From: an uncultured Bacteroidota bacterium | Lineage (GTDB): Bacteria; Bacteroidota; Bacteroidia; Chitinophagales; Chitinophagaceae | Assembly: GCA_946479055.1 (NCBI GenBank) | Contig: CAMLEX010000014.1 | Coordinates: 1 to 16,599 of the forward strand | Reading direction: 5' to 3' | DNA length: 16,599 nucleotides | Part shown: piece after piece, positions 1 through 6,565 of the stretch | Numbering within the stretch: the first letter of the stretch is position 1 | Layout: every line of letters begins with the position of its first letter | Program-made: the position numbers and the translations under genes | The notes under the pieces: model-generated | Told to the model about the DNA's origin: nothing | The model's database searches: none | What the model saw: the letters and a program-made list of their open reading frames with translations, nothing else

Positions 1-1184
1 GGTGCAGTAACAATTTGACAACTTCGTTTGCTATTCAATGTTATTGGTATAAAGAATTAACAGGCGATAAAACGTATGATGAATTGGAACAAGCCAATTT
101 CGACTGGCTCTTTGGCTGCAATCCATGGGGTACAAGCATGGTATATGGTTTGCCTGCCTGGGGCGATACGCCGGTTGATCCGCATTCTGCTTTTACTCAT
201 TTAAAAAATTATCCGATTGACGGCGGTCTTGTTGATGGTCCGGTGTATGGAAATATTTATAAAAACCTGATTGGAATTTCTTTAAATGATCCGGATGAAT
301 ACGAGGAATTTCAAAGTGATCTTGTTGTTTATCATGATGACTATGGCGACTACAGCACCAATGAACCAACGATGGATGGAACGGCTTCGCTTATTTATTT
401 GTTAGCTGCGAAGGAGGCGGAAATGCACCCCTCTAAATCTTCCCTGGAGGAGACTTACGACGAGTCATTAAATAAGAAGTTTTCCTACAGTTATGGAGCT
501 ATTGTACGAGGGGATAGTGCACAAAAGAAAATAGGAATTGTTTTTACCGGAGATGAATTTGCTGATGGCGGAATCTTTATCGCAAAAACATTACAACAGG
601 AAAAAATAAAATCATCCTTTTTTTTAGCCGGAAGATTTTACCGTAACGATGATTTCAAGAAAATCACAAAGCGTTTAAAAAAAGATGGACATTACCTTGG
701 TGCACATGGAAATGAGCACCTGCTTTACTGTGATTGGCAAAAAAGAGACAGCCTTTTAGTTACTGAACAACAATTCAAATCCGACCTGGCCAATAATTAC
801 GCGGAATTGAAAAAATATAGAATTGCAAAAAGCCAGGCAGCTTATTTTCTTCCGCCTTATGAATGGTATAATGATACGATTGCCGCCTGGACAAATGAGT
901 CCGGTTTGCAACTTATCAATTATACTCCGGGTACAGGAAGTGCGGCTGATTACACTACACCGGATATGAAAAATTATCGCAGTAGTGAAGAAATTTATCG
1001 TTCAATAATTAATTATGAACAAATAAAACCAGCTGGTCTCAATGGCTTCATTCTGCTCCTTCATATTGGAACTGACCCTGAAAGAACTGATAAGTTTTAT
1101 TACAAGCTTCCACAATTAATAAAATATCTTAAAACAAAAGGGTATCAATTCCAGACCGTTAATCAACTCTTAAAGCCTGAGTAA
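1..1184 (+). CDS. GH9 glycoside hydrolase fused to polysaccharide deacetylase-like domain (5'-truncated)
   Basis: The frame is open to the left edge, so only the C-terminal part of the protein is here and the TTG at 15 is not a real start. Counting from that TTG, residues 1-135 match the end of a GH9 endoglucanase catalytic domain: LFGCNPWG (32-39), DPHSAF (55-60) with the GH9 histidine, GGLVDGPV (70-77), and DDYGDYSTNEPTMDGTA (108-124), where the Glu of NEP is the expected general acid. A short linker follows, then a NodB/CE4-like domain (about 172-385). It has a divergent first motif, FTGDEF, in place of TFDD, plus H231 and H235 (AHGNEH), FLPPYEW and LLLHIG with H350, so a metal site looks plausible. 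By family the enzyme would cleave beta-1,4-glucans, with a possible deacetylase or esterase activity. It is probably secreted, but the N-terminus lies outside the window. Substrate is not known. Confidence 0.85.
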   Translation, partial: CSNNLTTSFAIQCYWYKELTGDKTYDELEQANFDWLFGCNPWGTSMVYGLPAWGDTPVDPHSAFTHLKNYPIDGGLVDGPVYGNIYKNLIGISLNDPDEYEEFQSDLVVYHDDYGDYSTNEPTMDGTASLIYLLAAKEAEMHPSKSSLEETYDESLNKKFSYSYGAIVRGDSAQKKIGIVFTGDEFADGGIFIAKTLQQEKIKSSFFLAGRFYRNDDFKKITKRLKKDGHYLGAHGNEHLLYCDWQKRDSLLVTEQQFKSDLANNYAELKKYRIAKSQAAYFLPPYEWYNDTIAAWTNESGLQLINYTPGTGSAADYTTPDMKNYRSSEEIYRSIINYEQIKPAGLNGFILLLHIGTDPERTDKFYYKLPQLIKYLKTKGYQFQTVNQLLKPE

Positions 1185-1201
1185 GATCAAGGGATACCCC
1201 C

Positions 1202-1230
1202 CTATTCACCATTGCCCACTCACCATTCAC
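1202..1230. repeat. degenerate TTCACC/CCCACT microrepeat upstream of a promoter
   Basis: This short spacer contains imperfect repeats of about 9-10 bases (CTATTCACC, ATTGCCCACT, CACCATTCAC) just before the -7 box of the hydroxylase gene. Related words occur on the minus strand upstream of the gene starting at 10986 (CTCACTACCCAC) and near 11115-11130 (GCCATTCACTTTTC). It may be a dispersed intergenic sequence. No function is evident. Confidence 0.35.
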
Positions 1231-1244
1231 TTTTCTTATCTTTG
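1212..1244 (+). promoter_or_regulatory. Bacteroidota-type promoter TTG-N22-TATCTTTG
   Basis: An exact TAnnTTTG -7 box (TATCTTTG, 1237-1244) is preceded by TTG at 1212-1214 with 22 bases between. The box ends only four bases before the ATG at 1249, so the transcript would be leaderless or nearly so. This fits the known promoter consensus of the phylum. The transcription start itself is inferred. Confidence 0.6.
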
Positions 1245-1248
1245 CGCC

Positions 1249-1920
1249 ATGCACTTCGAAAAAATAAATAATAAGGGGCAGGCCCGCCTTTTTAAAAGTG
1301 ATTACCTTGAAATGCTGACAAAGACGCATCCCCTGGTGATCTGGGGTATGTATTTGCCGGTTATTATCTATATGTTGTATTACAGTAATACCCGGTTGGA
1401 ATATCCTTTGTTTCGTGTTATCCTAACCTTTATTGGCGGGATGTTTTTCTGGTCTTTTTTTGAATATTTAGCTCACCGGTTCCTTTTTCATTGGGTAGCT
1501 GAAAGTGGAAGAGCCCAAAAATTTATTTATACTCTGCATGGCAATCATCATCATTATCCAAGAGATAAGCAAAGGTTGTTTATGCCACCGGTGCCCAGTA
1601 TTATTATTTCTTCTGCCATCTTTGGTTTGCTTTATCTTATTATAAGAGAAAATACATTTATGTTTTTTCCTGGTTTTATATTAGGCTACCTGATGTACGG
1701 TACCATGCACTATGCTATTCATGCATGGAACCCGCCGTTTAAATGGATGAAGCCTTTGTGGAGAAATCATCACCTGCATCATTATAAAAACGAACATAAT
1801 GGTTTTGGTGTAAGTTCTACCATCTGGGATCATGTATTCGGCACCATGTTCGATCTTAAAAAAGAAAAAGAAGATAAAGAGAAAGTGAAGGAACTCATGT
1901 TTGAAAAAAATAAAAATTAA
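1249..1920 (+). CDS. membrane fatty acid hydroxylase (sterol desaturase superfamily, FA2H-like)
   Basis: This 223-aa integral membrane di-iron oxygenase carries the full histidine-box set of the fatty acid hydroxylase superfamily: H76-x4-H81 (HRFLFH), H97 with H100-H102 (HGNHHHYP), H154-x3-H158, H174/H175/H177/H178 (HHLHHYKNEH) and a late H195 (DHVFGT). Hydrophobic segments at about 28-46, 53-72 and 115-152 match the two-hairpin topology. The extra HGNHHH and HHLHH spacing resembles fatty acid/ceramide 2-hydroxylases (Scs7/FA2H) more than sterol C4 oxidases. A plausible role is therefore 2-hydroxylation of acyl chains in sphingolipids or similar lipids of the envelope; this is inference. The ATG is fixed by a -7 box four bases upstream. 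The C-terminal tail is highly charged (KKEKEDKEK). A terminator starts at the stop codon. Confidence 0.82.
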   Translation: MHFEKINNKGQARLFKSDYLEMLTKTHPLVIWGMYLPVIIYMLYYSNTRLEYPLFRVILTFIGGMFFWSFFEYLAHRFLFHWVAESGRAQKFIYTLHGNHHHYPRDKQRLFMPPVPSIIISSAIFGLLYLIIRENTFMFFPGFILGYLMYGTMHYAIHAWNPPFKWMKPLWRNHHLHHYKNEHNGFGVSSTIWDHVFGTMFDLKKEKEDKEKVKELMFEKNKN

Positions 1921-1956
1921 AAATAAAAGGAGGCCCGAAGCCTCCTTTTATTTTTA
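1918..1956 (+). terminator. strong intrinsic terminator
   Basis: A perfect stem of about 17 base pairs begins at the TAA stop codon. Its core is AAAAGGAGGC (1925-1934), loop CCGAA, then GCCTCCTTTT (1940-1949), followed by ATTTTTAA. The A/T flanks are symmetric, so it may also stop transcription from the minus strand (the fucosidase ends at 2069). Confidence 0.85.
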
Positions 1957-2064
1957 ATTAATAGCAGTTAATATGAAACGTCTAACTCTCTGACTATTTA
2001 TTCAACATTATTTTAATCGTACCTATCAATAAGATATTTGCTGCATGTGGGTCTGTGTCATGGT

Positions 2065-2097
2065 GGCCTTACCCTTTAGGGGAAGGTCGGGATGGGG
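2065..2097. repeat. REP-like palindromic repeat (copy A) overlapping the fucosidase stop codon
   Basis: CCTTACCC, loop TTTA, then GGGGAAGG (2068-2087) form a hairpin with one mismatch, followed by GTCGGGATGGGG. Read on the minus strand it encodes the last residues PSRPSPKG and the stop codon of the fucosidase. A relative with the shared words CCTTTTAGGGGA and GGGGTT lies at 9086-9108, just after another minus-strand stop codon. From memory, C-rich repeats of this type are common at gene ends in this phylum; I cannot check copy number here. Confidence 0.5.
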
Positions 2098-3520
2098 TTT
2101 CTATTTTAAATACTGCTGCGTGCTGGCTGGATACTTTACCTGTTATAGAAGAAGGAACTGTAATAATAGTATTGCCACCTTCTGTTTTCCATTTCAGTTT
2201 TGCATTCGTTCCTAATAAAGAAATTTTGCTTCCTTTAGTTGTTGCAACATTTTTTAAAACAACCTTTGCAGGTAGCGACACGTTGTCTGTTTCGGATAAA
2301 TAAAATGCATAGACATTGCCCCCATCCTTTGCTTGTGTATAATAGATATTATCAGTTGAGTAAGGAGCCATTGGTTTTGAATTATAGATGCCTTCTCCAT
2401 TAACAGCTATCCATTTTCCTATTTCCTGCAAACGGTTATATGCTACAGGGTCCCAATCTCCATCTGGACCAGGACCAATATTGAGCAGGAAGTTTCCACC
2501 TCTTGAAACAATTTTTATAAGAAGCTGAATAAGCTTATGGGAGGATTTATAATTATCGTTAGGTACATAGCTCCAGGAGTCGCCCATTGTCATACAAGTT
2601 TCCCAGGGAAATGGCAACGGTTCATTGGGGACTTCCTGTTCAGGGGTAGTGTAGTTTTCATATTCGCCGGTTACTGTTCTGTCTACTATTAGCATACCCG
2701 GATGATAGCTTCTTGCCATATCTGCTATCCGTTTCATATCAATATCCTGGTCTATTTTAATACCACGTTGCCATTCCACACTTGTATCTACAGTTGATAA
2801 TGGCCTTACCCATCCACCATCCAGCCAAAGAATATCCACTTTACCATATTGACTCATTAATTCTTTGATCTGGTTATAAGTAAAGTCTTTAAATGACTTC
2901 CATCTTTCGGGATATTTTTTTACTTCATAATTCACATTACGGTCTTTTGGTGGAAAATAAGGCCACCAGTAATTTTCGGTGTGCCAATCAGGCTTGGAAA
3001 AATAGGCGCCGATTGAAAATCCTTCTTTGCGAAAAGCATTGAAGATCTCTTTGGTTACATTACTTCTTGGGTTGGCAGAAAAAGGTGTTTTACTGCTTGT
3101 TATTTTATAATCTGTTTCTTTTGTATCAAACATGCTGAAGCCATCATGATGTTTGGTAGTAAAAATCATGTATTTCATACCGGCAGCTTTTGCAGCCTCT
3201 ACCCATTTTTCCGGAGCAAACTTTACAGGGTTAAAAGTGGTTTGCAGATTTTCATAAGCCTTTATATACTCTGTATAATTTTTTGAATAAGGACCTCTAC
3301 GCTGAGTCCATCCCTCATCTTCCGGGCAAATGCTCCAGCTTTCTACAATACCCCATTGGCTGTATGTGCCCCAATGCATAAACAGTCCAAATTTTTTATC
3401 CTGCCACTGATCGATACTTTTTTGAACAAGCGGGTCGGAGGGAGCCACGTATTTATGATGTTGGGAAATAGCGGTTAACCGGAGAAAAACAAGAAGAGAA
3501 CAAATAAAGAAGTTTTTCAT
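2069..3520 (-). CDS. GH29 alpha-L-fucosidase, exported
   Basis: This 483-aa exported protein hydrolyses alpha-L-fucosyl linkages by family inference. The start chosen at 3520 gives a signal peptide (MKNFFICSLL onward, probable cleavage near AISQ). Upstream in-frame Met codons to 3586 overlap the preceding gene and would bury that signal. GH29 hallmarks are FGLFMHWGTYS (about 44-54), KHHDGF (123-128), VDILWLDGGW (228-237) with the predicted nucleophile D234, and YTTPEQEVP (290-298) with candidate acid/base Glu residues. A beta-rich C-terminal domain follows (about 370-475). The last residues, PSRPSPKG, are encoded by a palindromic repeat and are probably not ancestral. It lies 59 bases after the 109-aa gene and may have its own promoter at 3524-3531. 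No SusC/D pair is in view, so it is not part of a visible polysaccharide utilisation locus. Confidence 0.9.
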   Translation of the reverse strand: MKNFFICSLLVFLRLTAISQHHKYVAPSDPLVQKSIDQWQDKKFGLFMHWGTYSQWGIVESWSICPEDEGWTQRRGPYSKNYTEYIKAYENLQTTFNPVKFAPEKWVEAAKAAGMKYMIFTTKHHDGFSMFDTKETDYKITSSKTPFSANPRSNVTKEIFNAFRKEGFSIGAYFSKPDWHTENYWWPYFPPKDRNVNYEVKKYPERWKSFKDFTYNQIKELMSQYGKVDILWLDGGWVRPLSTVDTSVEWQRGIKIDQDIDMKRIADMARSYHPGMLIVDRTVTGEYENYTTPEQEVPNEPLPFPWETCMTMGDSWSYVPNDNYKSSHKLIQLLIKIVSRGGNFLLNIGPGPDGDWDPVAYNRLQEIGKWIAVNGEGIYNSKPMAPYSTDNIYYTQAKDGGNVYAFYLSETDNVSLPAKVVLKNVATTKGSKISLLGTNAKLKWKTEGGNTIITVPSSITGKVSSQHAAVFKIETPSRPSPKG

Positions 3521-3523
3521 GAA

Positions 3524-3558
3524 CAAATATTTTTGGTGTGAATTTATGAAATTAACAA
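3524..3558 (-). promoter_or_regulatory. possible promoter for the fucosidase gene
   Basis: On the minus strand AATATTTG (3531-3524) matches five of six fixed bases of TAnnTTTG and ends three bases before the ATG at 3520. A TTTG lies 24 bases further upstream (3559-3556), slightly beyond the usual spacing. Confidence 0.35.
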
Positions 3559-3579
3559 ATGGGGACGGGGAATAGCATG

Positions 3580-3909
3580 CTACCATTTTTCATTCTCATC
3601 AATATCAGTCTCTTTTTTTCGGAATGACTCCCGGGATTTTATTTTTTGTAGTTGTCTTTCAATGATAAGCCCGGCAATTATTGTCCCTGCATCTTCGCCA
3701 GGATTATCTTGTAGTAATTGCCTCAACCTTAATTCATTTATATCCACCCGGTAAAGAATGCTGATCAGTTTATGAAAATTATTACTGATAAGCGGATTAA
3801 TATAATCGGCCAATAGTTTTTTTAATTCGTTCATGGACAGGTTCTCCTTCAAATCAACCTCCAGAGATTCACGGATAGCAGCGATAAGATTTTTATCAGG
3901 AGAAACCAT
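3580..3909 (-). CDS. small hypothetical cytoplasmic protein
   Basis: I do not recognise this 109-aa product. It has no signal peptide or membrane segment, looks mostly helical, and is rich in Glu, Lys and Arg at the C-terminus (REKKETDIDENEKW-like tail). A central segment, NNFHKLISILYRVDINELRLRQLL (about 43-66), is amphipathic, suggesting a small helical fold. The ATG at 3909 lies six bases after the stop codon of the TIGR02757 gene, so the two are very probably co-transcribed and the coupling supports it as a real gene. It ends 59 bases before the fucosidase start. No function is proposed. Confidence 0.7.
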   Translation of the reverse strand: MVSPDKNLIAAIRESLEVDLKENLSMNELKKLLADYINPLISNNFHKLISILYRVDINELRLRQLLQDNPGEDAGTIIAGLIIERQLQKIKSRESFRKKETDIDENEKW

Positions 3910-3915
3910 AGCAAA

Positions 3916-4677
3916 TTAAAATTTATCAATCACCCCCATTCCAAACAAGGCGAAATCATATTTTACAGGATCTTTCTCATCTAAAGTACGCAGATAATTG
4001 GTCAATTCTACAGCAGCCCGCCAATCAGTTTGTTTTCTGTGAAGCAGGTTAAAACGTTTAGCCACTCTGGCCACATGAAGATCTATCGGACATACTAATT
4101 GTGAAGGGTTAATTTTTTCCCAGATACCAAAGTCAACACCTTTCTTATCATTACGAACCATCCATCTCAAAAACATGTTCAGGCGTTTACAAGTTGATCC
4201 TCGTTCAGGGTTTGCAATGTGCTTTTTTGTTCTGTGCGGAACATGATCAAGTGAAAAGAAATAATGGTGAAAGCCAATCAGCATTTTTTCAATTGTTTCG
4301 CCGTGCATAGTGAAGGCGGATTCAAGGCTTGTATGCTGGGTGTAATGCTGTTTAAAAAAATCAACGAAGTAAAGCAGGTCTGTATCGGTAAATGTTCTGT
4401 GTTTAAAGCCTATTAATTTTTTTATATCGTTAACATCATGGTGCAGGCAGAACTCATGAGGCTGCATCTCCATCCTTTGCATAAGTTCTTTTGATTTTTG
4501 TATAATGGTAGTGCGGTTGCCCCAGGAAAAAATCGCAGCAAAAAAACCTGCTATTTCAATATCTTGTTTTTTAGTAAATAAATGCGGAATACTAATGGGG
4601 TCGTCCTGAATAAAAAAAGGTTGATTATATTCATCAACCTTTTTATCCAAAAAATCTTTCAGACTTGTTTTATTCAT
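3916..4677 (-). CDS. TIGR02757 (DUF2400) family protein
   Basis: This 253-aa cytoplasmic protein matches the uncharacterised TIGR02757/DUF2400 family common in Bacteroidota and found in other phyla. Recognisable family segments are GFFAAIFSWGNR (44-55), the NPERGSTCKRLNMFLRWMVR stretch (156-175), and LVCPIDLHVARVAKR (194-208) near the C-terminus, with a final FALFGMG-type segment. No signal peptide or membrane segment is present. The length is typical for the family. The conserved Cys-Pro-Ile-Asp-Leu-His patch and the Cys-Lys-Arg motif suggest an active or ligand-binding site, but the activity is unknown. It follows the small membrane protein by 23 bases and precedes the 109-aa gene by six bases. 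Confidence 0.85.
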   Translation of the reverse strand: MNKTSLKDFLDKKVDEYNQPFFIQDDPISIPHLFTKKQDIEIAGFFAAIFSWGNRTTIIQKSKELMQRMEMQPHEFCLHHDVNDIKKLIGFKHRTFTDTDLLYFVDFFKQHYTQHTSLESAFTMHGETIEKMLIGFHHYFFSLDHVPHRTKKHIANPERGSTCKRLNMFLRWMVRNDKKGVDFGIWEKINPSQLVCPIDLHVARVAKRFNLLHRKQTDWRAAVELTNYLRTLDEKDPVKYDFALFGMGVIDKF

Positions 4678-4700
4678 GCATAAAATTAAGCACTTTATTG

Positions 4701-4847
4701 TCAGACCACTCTATCGCCCCTGATAAGTCTTAGTATTATTGCAATTATTGCAATGACAAGGAGAATGTGAATGAGTCCTCCTGCTGAAAAAACAAAGAAT
4801 CCCAAAAGCCAACCGATTATCAGGATTACAGCAATAAGGTAAAGCAT
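4701..4847 (-). CDS. lmo0937-type small membrane protein
   Basis: This small hydrophobic protein (48 aa from the ATG at 4847) has two membrane segments, LYLIAVILIIGWLLGFFVF (2-20) and ILLVIAIIAIILRL (28-41), joined by a SAGGLIH turn and ending in RGDRVV. The pattern matches the lmo0937 family of tiny membrane proteins, whose members usually start MLYLIAV; that is why I chose the internal ATG. An alternative start at 4883 would add MELSFDNFKLTT. Function is unknown; many such proteins are stress-induced. It is first in a minus-strand series with the TIGR02757 gene 23 bases downstream. Confidence 0.7.
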   Translation of the reverse strand: MLYLIAVILIIGWLLGFFVFSAGGLIHILLVIAIIAIILRLIRGDRVV

Positions 4848-4927
4848 AGTTGTAAGTTTAAAATTATCAAAACTTAATTCCATTTCTATTACTATACTTT
4901 ACAGATACAATGCCAAAGATGCTGGAG

Positions 4928-4967
4928 CCAGAGGTTAGAAATCAGACTTCCGATTTCTAACCTCTGG
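4928..4967 (-). terminator. perfect 16-bp hairpin downstream of the cystathionine enzyme gene
   Basis: CCAGAGGTTAGAAATC (4928-4943) pairs perfectly with GATTTCTAACCTCTGG (4952-4967) across an eight-base loop. It lies 11 bases after the stop codon of the minus-strand gene ending at 4978. There is no T-tract, so it may be an RNA-stabilising hairpin or a dispersed palindromic repeat rather than a classic intrinsic terminator. Confidence 0.5.
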
Positions 4968-4977
4968 TCTATGTAAT

Positions 4978-6117
4978 TTATCCGATAGCCTGGTCCAGAT
5001 CTGCAATAAGATCATCTGCATCTTCAATACCAACGCTTAATCTGATCAACGAATCAGCCAATCCATTTTTAATTCTTTCTTCCCTTGGAATAGAAGCATG
5101 CGTCATAGATGCAGGGTGATTTATCAGCGATTCAACACCACCAAGGCTTTCAGCCAACGCAAATAATTTTGTTGACGACAACACTCTCTTTGTCTCCTTT
5201 TCGCCTTCATCTTTCAGCACAAAACTTATCATGCCGCCAAAACCCCGCATTTGTTTCTTTGCAATGGCATAACCCGGATGATCTTCAAATCCCGGCCAAT
5301 AGACTTTTGCTACCTTGGAATTGTTATGCAGCCAGTGGGCAATTTTTTCCCCATTAACACAATGTTGCTGCATCCGTACATGCAATGTTTTTATTCCTCG
5401 TAACACCAAAAAACAATCCATAGGGCCTGGCACTGCGCCGCAGCTCTTTTGAATGAAGTATAATTTTTCACGAAGGGCTGCATCGTTCATCACCAACGCA
5501 CCTTGTATTACATCACTGTGACCACCCAGGTATTTAGTTGACGAATGCATTACTATATCAGCGCCGAGGTCCAGGGGATTTTGCAAGTATGGTGAAGCAA
5601 ATGTATTGTCTACACACAACCATGCTCCCGCTTCTTTTGCCAGTATTGAAACCGCTGTAATGTCTGAGATGTTCATCAGCGGATTAGTTGGCGTTTCCAG
5701 CCAGATCAGTTTTGTCTTTTTGGAAACCAGTTTTTTTATGTTATCAGTATTGGTAGTATCTGTATAAATGAATTTGATACCAAACTTTTCAAATATTTTA
5801 GTGAACAATCGGTAAGTACCACCATACATATCGCTGGCCGCTATTACTTCATCACCGGGTTCCAGCAATTTAATAACAGCATCCGTAGCCGCTACACCAC
5901 TGCCGAAAGCCAGGCCAAATTTCCCGTTTTCAATAATCGCCAATGCCTTTTCCAATGCTTGTCGTGTAGGATTTTGACTTCGGGCATATTCAAACCCTTT
6001 GTTTTTGCCAGGGGCTTCCTGTACATAGGTAGAGGTTTGAAAAATCGGGGTCATGATAGCGCCGGTCGAAGGATCAGGTTCTGCCCCGGCATGAATGAAT
6101 TTTGTAGCTAGCTTCAT
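4978..6117 (-). CDS. metB: cystathionine gamma-synthase/lyase family PLP enzyme
   Basis: This 379-aa cytoplasmic enzyme belongs to the Cys/Met metabolism PLP family (transsulfuration). Key features counted from the ATG at 6117 are the Tyr-x-Arg phosphate-binding pair in FEYARSQNPTR (Y44, R46), the FGSGVAA loop (71-77), the PLP-ring Asp in CVDNTFASPYLQNP (D170), and the Schiff-base lysine K195 in HSSTKYLGGHSD. The C-terminal SLGGVESLINHPASMTH and RLSVGIED segments are typical. Sequence alone cannot separate gamma-synthase (O-acylhomoserine plus cysteine) from gamma-lyase. The open frame extends to 6216, but those residues do not look like the family and a likely -7 box (6161-6154) lies inside that extension, so I take MKLATKFIHAG as the N-terminus. 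It is probably monocistronic. Confidence 0.88.
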   Translation of the reverse strand: MKLATKFIHAGAEPDPSTGAIMTPIFQTSTYVQEAPGKNKGFEYARSQNPTRQALEKALAIIENGKFGLAFGSGVAATDAVIKLLEPGDEVIAASDMYGGTYRLFTKIFEKFGIKFIYTDTTNTDNIKKLVSKKTKLIWLETPTNPLMNISDITAVSILAKEAGAWLCVDNTFASPYLQNPLDLGADIVMHSSTKYLGGHSDVIQGALVMNDAALREKLYFIQKSCGAVPGPMDCFLVLRGIKTLHVRMQQHCVNGEKIAHWLHNNSKVAKVYWPGFEDHPGYAIAKKQMRGFGGMISFVLKDEGEKETKRVLSSTKLFALAESLGGVESLINHPASMTHASIPREERIKNGLADSLIRLSVGIEDADDLIADLDQAIG

Positions 6118-6153
6118 ATGATGATTAACTGATGTTGTTATGATTAATGAGTG

Positions 6154-6161
6154 CAAAGATG
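6154..6161 (-). promoter_or_regulatory. -7 box candidate for the cystathionine enzyme gene
   Basis: CATCTTTG on the minus strand differs from TAnnTTTG at one fixed base and ends 36 bases before the ATG at 6117. I see no well-spaced TTG. It supports the start at 6117 rather than 6216. Confidence 0.4.
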
Positions 6162-6381
6162 GGAAATAATCAATAAAGGCATTTATTTGAAATAGTATTT
6201 GCCATTCATCCTGCATCTGTTTGCTTTAACAAATGGTTAAAGGCGGTGTTTACAAACAATAAATCATGTTTCATACCTGCAAAACAATTTCTCAATTTCT
6301 ATTTAAAAGGTTTCAGAGGTTTTTGTGATTTTATACATACTAAGCTGGTAACAAGAGCTATTACCAATAATGGATATTCCC

Positions 6382-6412
6382 TTGTCATTGCTTAAGTGTA
6401 CGGGTAGCTTTA
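6382..6412 (+). promoter_or_regulatory. promoter TTG-N20-TAGCTTTA for the first PepSY-like gene
   Basis: TTG (6382-6384) and TAGCTTTA (6405-6412) are separated by 20 bases, within the spacing known for Bacteroidota promoters; the last base is A instead of G. Transcription would start near 6419, giving a leader of about 147 bases before the ATG at 6566. Confidence 0.45.
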
Positions 6413-6419
6413 CTAAAGC

Positions 6420-6565
6420 TTTTAATAACCTCAAAAATCAGAGATCATGAAACGAGTCATAAAATTTTTGAGCTATCATCCCACGCAGCGATAAAAATTT
6501 TATGACGAATTCCCTGTCTGCCGAAAGGCAGGCATTTTGCCAAAAACCAATAAAAATTAAACAAA
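6420..6565 (+). promoter_or_regulatory. structured 5' leader with two hairpins and a 15-codon ORF
   Basis: The 349-base gap 6217-6565 holds this leader and its promoter; in 6217-6380 I see nothing beyond A/T-rich sequence. A perfect 14-bp inverted repeat (GTCATAAAATTTTT at 6456-6469, AAAAATTTTATGAC at 6493-6506) encloses 23 bases. A second hairpin follows at 6515-6534 and is followed by TTTT. A small ORF (6447-6494, MKRVIKFLSYHPTQR) overlaps the left arm and loop and stops inside the right arm. This arrangement could allow attenuation or RNA-stability control, but that is inference; the ORF may be chance. Confidence 0.35.
6515..6534 (+). repeat. TGTCTGCC-GAAA-GGCAGGCA hairpin
   Basis: An eight-base-pair GC-rich stem with one G-T pair closes a GAAA tetraloop and is followed by TTTT. 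It could be an intrinsic terminator within the leader of the first PepSY-like gene. It may also be a copy of a dispersed hairpin: a GGCAGGC-containing palindrome also occurs at 12777-12805. Confidence 0.5.

Noticed and set aside
2055..2303. Plus-strand open frame opposite the end of the fucosidase
   Set aside because: It lies within the GH29 gene on the other strand and shows no recognisable domain or start context.
3521..3586. Upstream start for the fucosidase
   Set aside because: It would overlap the preceding gene and bury the signal peptide 22 residues inside the protein.
2069..4677. A polysaccharide utilisation locus around the fucosidase
   Set aside because: No SusC/SusD pair, regulator or other glycosidase adjoins it; the neighbours are a TIGR02757 gene and a hypothetical gene.
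6118..6216. N-terminal extension of the cystathionine enzyme
   Set aside because: Residues lack family similarity and the likely promoter lies inside the extension.
6447..6494. 15-codon ORF as an independent gene
   Set aside because: Too short to support alone; kept only as part of the leader hypothesis.
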